Program-made: the position numbers and the translations under genes
Shown here: positions 42,758 through 51,600 of the stretch, in pieces
How positions within the stretch are numbered: position 1 is the stretch's first letter
Layout of the letters: each line of letters begins with the position of its first letter
The notes under the pieces: generated by a model
The model's input: only the letters and a program-made list of their open reading frames with translations
What the model was told of the DNA's origin: nothing
Databases searched by the model: none
NCBI RefSeq assembly: GCF_004027225.2
Contig: NC_044289.2
Span: 8,597,761 to 8,661,760 of the forward strand
Length of the DNA: 64,000 nt
From: Strigops habroptila
Lineage: Eukaryota > Chordata > Aves > Psittaciformes > Psittacidae
Reading direction: 5' to 3'

Positions 42758-45218
42758 CACCCTGTGGTGTGTCATTGGGTCATGAAATTCAGTCAAGTGA
42801 GCACCACAAAGACAAATTACACTTAGCTCTGATCTGATGTTTAATTCAGAAGCAAGTAAGTGTTTGAAAATGAACAAATATTGCAGAGCAGGGGGAATGC
42901 TATTCACTTAACATGCAGCTAGTCCATTCCTTAGAATACTTGGTTTGTATTCTCGGGCAAAGCTGGATCTCTCATTCTCCAGATTGCATCTGACATCTAA
43001 TACAAGATATTATAGGAGGATGCTTTTCACACTGTGAGAAATAGAGCTGATAATGTTTACTCTTGTGTAGATGAAAAGCTTGGGCATTTTAACAAACTTC
43101 CAGAGATTCGTTTGTTTACCTGCCTAGCCCACATGCCTCTCATTCCTCCTGGCTGGGGAGCCAGTTGGTGGTTCGTTCAGAAAGCTACAATTCCTGTGTT
43201 ATTGCTTCCCTTGCTGGGGAGAGCTGAGGTTTGAAATCAAGTTGCTTCCTGCATCTTCAGTCAGATGCATCTTTGGTAAAATGCATTTTAGCTGTAACAG
43301 CCCAGAACCCATAAGATAAGCAGTCCATTAGCTGTGTTAGGAATACCATTATGAAAGTGGTATTTCTATAGTGTTTGTAAAATCTTAGAACTGGCACTAT
43401 TGTCAGCCTGACTACAAGAGACTCTACAAGAGTCAAGAGGGTAGCCATGATTTTTGTACTTGTTACACCCCCATGTTGTCTCTTTCTCCTTCACCTTTCC
43501 CTACTGTAATGGAGGTGTGAAAGTCTTCACCCTGAACTACTCTTCCCTTCCTGAGTCTCCTAAGCAATGTGTGGGGCAATCAGATGACTATGCAGGGTCA
43601 CAACCACTAAAGCAAGAGGGCTTCCTGCTGTCATAAAGCTTCAAAACAATATAAATGGCTACTCACACATAACAACTAGTTATTAATAACAGTTCTGTGA
43701 TGTTGTTACATGGACACTGAGTTTTAGTGATGCAAGGAAAATATGAAGCTCTGTTAATACCTTTGTTGCAGCTCTTCAGTACTGTTTTACTTGATATTTT
43801 GGCTCTTAAATATATAGAGCTGAGTGTCTAAGGGAATTCACTGCCTAGATCCCTTCAGGATGTTCAAAAGAATTGACATCAAAGATTTAGCACAATGATA
43901 AAGAAAATGGAAGCAAATATCAGCAGAGTTTTTAAATTTAACCTGAAGCTTATTCATGAGCAGGTGTATCCCTTAATTATATTGGCCTGCAAATACATAT
44001 AAGGTATGTTTAGACCCATTGCTCTAGTGAGGGTAGTTGTATTTGTATTAACAGTTCTCACATGGAAGGTACTTAAGCTATATTGTGGCTATATTAACTG
44101 CAGCTGTACTAAAAGCATCTCGAAGTCAAAAAGCAAGTTGTTCCCTGAGTAGTGGGCTAAGAAAGCCTGTTTATAAAGGATTGTGCTCCATCATATTCCC
44201 ACTCCTCAGGGTTTTCCCTGCTCAGTCCAATATCTACAACCTGTTTGGGTGGCTGGTACCACACACCAGTTAGTATGTGGATCTGCAGCAACAGTTTGGC
44301 TGACAGGCCAGCAGTGCATATGTGCTGTCTGGCTCACTGGCTGCCATGTGGGTAAGGTTTGAACCATAATTCCTTCTTTCAATGAGGATGTTAATTTGGA
44401 TTGTTCTTCCCTGTCCAGTTGTTAATTGTTGCACAGTTTGCACAAACTCACATCTTCGAAATTGCTCCCCTACTATCAGGTTTCACTGAAATAGTCAATA
44501 GGTTCAAAAAAAAAAAAAGGATGGATGAATGGACCAGGGAAAAATGTAACCCTTTTCTTATAAAGTAGGTAAATAAATAAATCCCTAAATTACCATAGTT
44601 ATAATGGTATAAAACCTGTTTAAATAGAGTGTCTCCTGATTTTTGATTCACTTAGAGTCTAGTCTGGAGGAGTCATAAGTATTTACCAACATGCAATTTA
44701 ACATACTTATGAACCACTTCTGAATTTGAATGTCTGGGTCTCTGCATTCAATCTTGATTAACTGGCCCAACAATGAACGTTAATTACCTTGATTTACATT
44801 GCTTACAGAGCTATGGTCAACTTCATATCAGCAAACTTGAGGCTTCCTAAACATGTTCCAACAGGGTAACATTCAAGTCGTCTTCCATGTAGTGGAGATA
44901 AGCCCTGAGAGCCTACACTGCGAGATTTATTTTGCAGTAAGGAACAGGGGGAAGAATACAGAAGGAAAGTGGAACTGGTGTGCCTCAAAGCATACTAAGA
45001 CTTCTCCCCCCCCCCAGGAAATAAAGATGTAGGTAAGACATAGTGCAACTAGGAAAAGGCATTTGAATTTACATTTAGATTCTGAATATAGGAAAAAACA
45101 GAATAAGTGGTCAGTTTATGTGTTCTTCTCAGCAATAAACTGAGCTAACCACAGTAGGACAGTACAGGATTTAAGACAATATTCTTTACCTTGGTGGGAG
45201 TTAGTGTGCCTACAGAGA

Positions 45219-45261
45219 TATATACATAAATTTATATGTGTGTATATATAATATATACATC
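45219..45261. repeat. TA/TG-rich microsatellite-like tract
   Basis: GATATATACATAAATTTATATGTGTGTATATATAATATATACAT, purine-pyrimidine alternating. Confidence 0.7.
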
Positions 45262-45299
45262 TCCCCACAAACATACTTATCAGATTTTCCATAGTTGTA

Positions 45300-45450
45300 A
45301 TCACTTTGCAGTGACATTCTTATAGACAGGAATTTCCCGGGTTGGGCAGAGCTGTGGTTCCTACCGCTGGCAACAGTTTCTTGTGGCAATGAGTTCCACG
45401 TGCTCATAACACACAGTGTTAAAAAAGCTTCCTTTTATCAGGTTCGAGGG
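45300..45450. repeat. Possible ancient CR1/L3-like repeat fragment
   Basis: TTCTTGTGGCAATGAGTTCCACGTGCTCATAACACACAGTGTTAAAAAAGCTTCCTTTTATCAGGTT resembles a dispersed old repeat segment (GTGAGTTCCACAGGTTAA...AAAGTACTTCC) that I associate with CR1/L3-type LINE relics. The match is from memory, and a single-copy origin is not excluded. Confidence 0.35.
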
Positions 45451-45909
45451 CGAGGCTGGGCCGCTGCTGGAAGCGTGCCTATCAAGAGTGATGCCTCAGC
45501 TCTGTTGGTGGTAGAAGATTGTTCCTCTGGACTTTTCTTAAAACAATAAATAAATGTCAAGCCAGAAAAGGAAGCCTGCTATTTTTCAAATCCAGAAGCT
45601 GTAATCATGATAATCCGTATGATCGTGCTAAAGCCAAGCAACATGCCTTTTGCATATGATGTAATCATTCAGTGTAGCCTATTTATAACCACCACTGGCT
45701 GGGAACACCTTCCCAGGAAAATACAATCAGGAGAGCTTTTCCTTGGTCACATTCCTTCTCTTTCTCTCTGTATTTTTCAGTTAGTTGTGCTCTTTCTCCT
45801 ACTTTTGCTGTCTTCCCAGCCTTAAATACAGCAATGTCCCTTGCTTTTTTATTTTTCATTTGAAACTAACGCTTTCCACTTCTATTCTTTCAGTGTGTTA
45901 GAGCCACAC

Positions 45910-45966
45910 CAAGTGAAACCCCAGTCCTCTGAAATCAATACCAAAACTTCCATTGATTTCACATAA
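45910..45966. repeat. Ancient repeat relic, opposite orientation
   Basis: GAAATCAATACCAAAACTTCCATTGATTTCACA is the antisense form of the TTGACTTCAATGGGAG-type segment seen at 24545 and 32901. Confidence 0.35.
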
Positions 45967-47074
45967 TACATTCTTTTAAATTCAGTACAAATGCTCCACA
46001 TGACTCATCTATTTTAAATATGGATCTACTGTATAGAGCTATCTGTCTCTCAGCTTGATACATAAAACAGCGTGTTTAATAAATTCGCTGGTGTGGGTTG
46101 GTAGCATTATGTGTAATAGATGAAAATCTGTTGGTTGTACTGAGCATATCAAGTGTAAAAGGAGAAAATTCATCAATGTAAATATCTATCTGTGGATCAA
46201 TTGGTATCAGTCTTGTTTAACAGTCTATTTCCTCAGGACACACTTTGGAAACAAAGAGCATTTCAAACTGCTGGTTAAACAAACAAATATATAGCAGCTC
46301 CTTGGGCAACATGGGGGTGGAGTAATCACCAGATAAAAATGGTCAGCGATTTTAAATACCTGTTAATCTCTTCTATTTTATATTCCTAAATACAGAGTTT
46401 CTCCTGATGTAAAGTGTCCATTAAAGTGCATCAGGAGTGGGGGGTTGTAAAACCATTATTTGCAGAGGAAAGGGCAAGGAAAGTGGCCTGGAAAACAAAA
46501 TTTGTCCCCTGACCTCCATGTTCAATAATTATCCAAGGAGGAGGGTGATGATACCTTCTGCTCTGCAAGATTTTTTTCTTAAGGTTTGTATTATCCTTAG
46601 CTAAATAAAAGCTCTTATGAGACACTATAAAAACAAAAACAAACCCCAAGAGGATATATAACTAATTAGATCACGGTGCGCTGTTTACCTTGGTCTACAA
46701 CCAGTTGAGATCTTTTATGCCTGTCCCATGCAAACTACAGCTCACACCTCCTCAAGCAACACCCCCAAAAAAAAGAGATAATCCTGACCAGTGCCATGAC
46801 GACTTGGAATGACTGTACGCACAGGCACAAGCTTTAGAACAAAACGTATGTTGTACAAACCCCAGGGGTTTTATAAAGTAAAAATGCCGGTAAAGCAACT
46901 GGTAAAATGAGACTCTGGTGTTGCACAATGTCCTGTGGCAGTTGCGTGGCCTCAATAGGTACCATTGCTTCCTCCCACTGCCTTCCTGCTCTCTATCAAG
47001 ACTTGGGTTTTCCACTCTGCATCACCCTTCTGGCCCCCCCATAATCTCTTAGGTGGATGTTTATCTTCACAGTA

Positions 47075-47190
47075 GCTCTGCACTGAAGAAACATCACCCT
47101 CTGTTTGCAAGTGGGAAACTGAGGCACAGCCCCATGTAAATTGTTTGCTAATGAATGCAATGGCAAGTGCATAATGAGTCCGACTTTGGC
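47075..47190 (+). repeat. MIR-like SINE relic
   Basis: GCAAGTGGGAAACTGAGGCACAGC is the diagnostic centre of the MIR family. The flanks are too diverged to delimit. It lies about 1 kb before the CpG-rich domain. Confidence 0.5.
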
Positions 47191-48032
47191 TCAACCTAAA
47201 TCTTCTGAATCCTTTCCCAGTGCCCTGCTCCCCCGAATCAACAAAATCATCTCTTCATCAAACCAATCAATCTCCCCAATGTCTTCCAGGAACCCATTTC
47301 GTTTTTCATAGGTAGACATGGGGGCAGGGTGGGAGTGGTCTACATGAAAACAAAGAGCAATCATGTCTCTCACAAAGACTGTGCAATCCACATCTCCGTA
47401 TATTCCAAGGATCCTCACATTTTCGCTTAGGCAAAGTCTGGCTGGCTTCAGTGGGGGTCAGAGGGGTGGAGGTGACTCTGCCCTACAACACTCAGGGGCT
47501 TTACTGCAAAATAACTCCGAGCTGGGTCCAGCAGTCAGCTCCAGCCACATGGACTGTCCCCTAAATGCCACCCAGCGCCAGGGCCACCCAGCTGGGGGAC
47601 GATTTAAATGCGGTGCCTCTTCCCACGGAACCCAACAGCAGGAGAGGGCAGTGAAAATGAAAATGATTCCACTGTGTCAACTCAGTGCAGGAAAACACTT
47701 TCAAGAAGTGGTGGGTTTTTTCACTCGAAGTTTTTCACATGAACCTTTTGCATGTCTAAAGGGTTGGGGTTTTTTACTCTTAAAAATACCATTGGCTCGA
47801 TTTTGTCGGCTTCCCAGAAAATGAGACTTAAAAGAAGTCTTTAAACAAATGAACCAACGCCAAGCATAATTACGCGCCGTCTGGATCCGCTTTTAAAGCC
47901 CCTTAACTTGCCCACACCAGGAGACCCCGGGCTCGTCCATTCGGACAATCAGTGCTCTTCCCTTTTCCACCTTATCGAAGGAGAGAGGGAGAATTAGCAT
48001 TGCCCGGGCTCCTGCTTGCTTAGGACGGCGGG

Positions 48033-48151
48033 GAAAAAAACAAAAAAAAAAACCAAAAAAAAACAAAAAAACAACAAACCCAAAAAAAAAAAAAAAAAAA
48101 AAAAGAAAAAAGGAAGAAAACAAAAGTAAAAAAAAACAAACAAAAAAAAAG
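48033..48151. repeat. 120-base A-rich tract with interspersed C, at the edge of the CpG-rich domain
   Basis: The tract is almost entirely A on the + strand with scattered C, G and a single T, including a run of 22 A. It lies about 450 bases before the SALL4 start codon. Such tracts disfavour nucleosomes. It may also be a decayed retroposon tail. Confidence 0.85.
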
Positions 48152-48389
48152 AAGTCTTTAAAGCACAATATAAACCGCGCAGGTGAGACAACAAAGGTAT
48201 TGTCCCTCACCAGCCTGGAAAGTCGGGCTGCCGGGTTGTTTGTTTACTCGCGGGTTGGATCCTGCCCCCCCCGCCGGGGAGGGTGGGAGGGGGGGGTCTC
48301 GGGGGTCCCGGCGCTGCCTTTGTGGCGGGCCGGGCCAGGGCGGGCCAGGACTACATGGCCCAGCGTGCCCCGCTGCGCCCGGATCAATG

Positions 48390-48590
48390 GCCCTTATTTG
48401 AATAATCTGTGAGCCCTTGGACTCAGGCCAATCAGCTGTCAGGGGCCCATGATAAATCGCAATGCATTATTGATAATCATAATTACTCTGACATGCGCAT
48501 TCCGCCCAATGGGGGTAATTTCCCAACTCTAGGAATTTGTTGTGAAGAGGAAAATAATTGCTACTATTTTGCTCCCGATGCTGGTGCACC
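48390..48590 (+). promoter_or_regulatory. SALL4: Probable SALL4 core promoter and 5'UTR
   Basis: The 200 bases before the start codon hold a consensus NF-Y-type CCAAT box (GGCCAATCAG, CCAAT at 48428-48432). They also hold a second CCAAT at 48504-48508 and, between the two, an unusually AT-rich block (about 48452-48486) with homeodomain, POU and SOX-like words such as ATGCATTA, ATTGATAAT and CATAATTA, inside otherwise GC-rich DNA. There is no TATA box at a usual distance. Human SALL4 has a short 5'UTR of roughly 100 nt as I recall, so I infer initiation near 48490-48510. The binding sites are motif readings only. Confidence 0.6.
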
Positions 48591-48660
48591 ATGTCGCGAC
48601 GGAAGCAGGCGAAGCCCCAGCACATCAACTCCGAGGAGCAACCCCCAGATGCTGCAAGTG
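48591..48660 (+). CDS. SALL4: SALL4 coding exon 1
   Basis: This exon encodes 23 residues plus the first base of codon 24. The ATG lies in a good context (CACCATGT, A at -3). An in-frame TAA at 48555-48557 and no ATG in between make it the only plausible start. The first eleven residues are the conserved SALL repressor motif that recruits NuRD (histone deacetylases with MBD3, CHD4 and RBBP4). The donor is G|GTAAGG at 48661, phase 1, the same phase as the human intron 1. The exon is about 20 codons shorter than human exon 1 and lacks the Gln/Pro/Ala-rich stretch after HINSEE. Confidence 0.94.
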
Positions 48661-51600
48661 GTAAGGCGCAAAGGGGGGCGCGGAGCCGCCGCGGTCCGAT
48701 TGCCCTGATGCGCGGAGACGGCCGCGCGGGCGCTTCCCGGGGGCTTCTCCACCCTCGTGCTTCACCCCTCGCTACTTTCCCCCTCCGGGCTTTGCCAGGA
48801 ACCCGACCCCCAGCTATCCGCAGCTTTTGAGGGCACCGAAATCCTTGCGGAGCCCCAGCGCGAGATTGTTCCGCGGGGCTCCGGACCCTCATTATCTCCC
48901 GCGGGGGGGGGGGGGGGGGGGGGGCTCGGCTTTGCGCGGCTCCGGGCGCAGCCCTGCGCCGACCGCGGAGCTGCTCGAGGACTCCCTCACCATGCTCGGC
49001 CGGCTCCCCCCCCCCATGTCCCGCACCCCCGGTCCCGCGGAACTTGCGCCGGCACTGCTACTGCGCTCGGGGTGCAGCCTCATGGGAGGTGAACCCCGAA
49101 GGGACTTGGGGGGGCGGAGGGAACAGGGGAGATTGCGAACAATCTTCGCAGTGGTAGTGAATGTCTCGAGTTTGGTTTCCTCGGTTTATTTAGCACTTTC
49201 TCGGTAGTTATATGAGGATTTTTGTGGGGCTTTAGAAAAAAGAAAATGACTCGCTCGGACTATTTTTGTTGGAGATCACAATCGCCCTGGACCTTTTGTA
49301 GCTTGACCTCCAGCCATCTTTGATTTCCGACTTCCTAAAATAACTCCGGTGAGCTAATGTGGGGTGTGCGTGAGCGCTTTGTATTTGGGCGGTGTGGGGG
49401 ATTTTGCTACCGCAAATCACTGTCCTTCCGAGGGGAGCTCGCAGCCCTGCGCCTTCCGAAGGGAAAAGTATGAATTTGCGCTCAGATTAGCCCTGAGCTC
49501 CCGGTGGAGCGGCTGTGCAGGGGAAATGGTGCAGGGGGCACTCGCCTACCGGTGCCCCCCCCGCCCCGCTCAGGAGTAGGGAAGGGCCGGGGCTGCCGGA
49601 GCGTGCCCGGTTCTCCTCATCGAGCAGCATCTTCCCGCAGCTGGGCTGCGGAGGGGCTGGCGACGCCCGGAGCTCCGGTACGGGTTCTCCCCCCCCCGGT
49701 ACTGCCGCCCTTGGTTCCGCGGAGCTGGGGAGAAGGTCCCTGGGTGCCGGTCCTGCTCCGGAGCGGGAGAAGGGCACGTCCCGTCCCGAGTGGGGAAGGG
49801 AAAGCGGGCGTTCAGCTGACCAGAGTTGCGTTTGGGAAGAGTTGTGCTCAAACATTTCTGTACGTGCCCCAAGAACTTTCTCTGGGTTCTCTGCCTTCCT
49901 GAGGGACTGGTTTTCCGTGGGTTTTTTCCATTCCCAGAACTGATCAATACCAATGCACGTTACAGGAGCTGCTTATTCCCAGACCGCAGGAGGTTCGGGC
50001 TCTTAATTTTTCCCTCCTCCCCCCCTCTCTTCTTTGAGTCGAAATGTGCAATTGTTGAGTCCAGTTAATGGTGACTTAAGAAACAGCAAGCTGGCCAGAA
50101 GGCAATAAATCCCATGTTTAATGCATGACTGTTTTCCTTTGTGCATATGGTTAGGTTGGGGGATGGAGGTGATGTTTCCACATGTAAATCTCTGCCCGCT
50201 GCTGGAAAGCCACCTCCGACTCTGCGCTGAAACAAAAGGGTTAATAACTCCTGATGGGCCCGCTCGGGGCGGGGGAGGTGTGCGGGGCGGGGAGGATCGC
50301 TCCGCACCGCGCTCTCCGGGGCAATGGCCAGCTGCTTTTTTGTTGTTGGTTGTGGGGCTTTTTGTGTCCCCCCCTCCTCCTTTAACAACAGAACCCCGGC
50401 TGGAAATCCCTCTGGGAGCCGGGGTAGGGGTTGCACGGCCTGGGGGGGGTGGGGACCTGCCGAAGCGCTCACCCCGCCTGGGGGGGCTGAATGGATGGGA
50501 CTGTGTTTTGTGGGTGGCGGGGCCGGAGCCCCGGGGGGAGCGGGGGTCCTGGGGGGTTGCCGTGCGCCGCCCCGCGGCCGCGCGCCGACGGGCCCTCCGT
50601 GCGAGTGTCCGGGTCCGTCCTGCGCGATCCTCTCGCATCCTGCCTTCCGAAATGAAAACTCTGGCAGTGGCTCTCACCGCCCGCACAGACTCGATATGCC
50701 GCGCTCCAGGTGTGCCCGTAAATAACAAGTGACGAAGCTGCACAACAAAGTCGAAATACCGCAGCGATTTGTCGGGGACATTACCGACTATACACATAAT
50801 CGTTATAATAAAATCAAGCCCTTATCTCCTCTTTTGCAAGTGTTCCCCTTTTTTGGGGGGACCTACCTCTGTGAACAATGCAGCGTGTTAAGAGGCTGCT
50901 CCGCTAACCTGGTGATCAATTAACAGGTCAAAAAATCAGCAGGTGGTCACGGGGGAATAATGCTACATACTGAAAATTAGCATTTTCACAAAGGGGTTGA
51001 AAATGCCCATTGTGCTGGATTGCTGCCATTAAAAATCTGATTCGGTCTTCAAAATACAGTATCAAACTGCAACTTTTGTTTTTTCTCAGGGTAAAATTGG
51101 AGGTTGCATTTATTTAAATCCCCGCTTGGCGCTTTGAGCTCTGCAGAAATGGAGAGAGGGGTAAAAATGCAACTTTTGGGGTGGTTTACTTAATTTTTCC
51201 TTGAATTTTAGGATGCTCAGAGCTTCTGTCGGTGGGACAGGAGGAATGGAGGGAGAACCCCGTACCGTGCAGCCGGGGTGATGCAGCAGTGCGAGGGTGC
51301 TTAGAAGGCGGGGGGCGGTGGGTTGGTTCGGGGGGGCCATGCCCGGCTTGTTTTTCCTTTTACGTAAGTGAAACATTATATTGGTTGTAGTGATGAAGCC
51401 CTTTTGCTGGACTCGGTGGCATGTGACGTTTTGACAGAGCTGCTGCTCTAACCTTTGCCTCCTCCCGCTTGCTGTGGGTGGTAAGTTGATGTCAGGCTCA
51501 CAATTAGGACTCTCATGCAATTGACCTTGGCAGCGGGGTTTGTGCTGTTTAGCTCGGTCTTAAACACTGTACTAGTGTTAAGTGTGGTCCGGGGCCGCCG

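Larger units (their letters stand above)
32191..45299. other. Intergenic DNA, no gene seen
   Basis: AT-rich DNA with two poly(A) tracts, two microsatellites, short tandem duplications and the relic at 32888. No exon-like conserved frame is recognised. Regulatory elements of SALL4 may lie here but cannot be told from the background by reading alone. Confidence 0.55.
45451..48032. other. Intergenic DNA approaching the SALL4 promoter domain
   Basis: It holds the relics near 45.9 and 47.1 kb. GC content and CpG frequency rise from about 47.4 kb. Open frames (153 codons at 47363, plus strand; 75 codons at 47191, minus strand) show no known domain. Confidence 0.55.

Noticed and set aside
48169..48188. 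TATAAA followed by CAG|GTGAGA, suggesting an upstream alternative first exon
   Set aside because: The donor lies only 9 bases after the TATA word, so no exon fits between them. The distance to the SALL4 ATG also does not fit the short 5'UTR expected.
47893..48210. Phe-rich open frames on the minus strand near the promoter
   Set aside because: Produced by the 120-base A tract read as TTT codons; not a membrane protein.
50003..50797. 264-codon open frame on the minus strand in SALL4 intron 1
   Set aside because: It lies in very GC-rich DNA where stops are rare; the product is Arg/Pro/Gly-rich without family features, and several other frames are open across the same bases.
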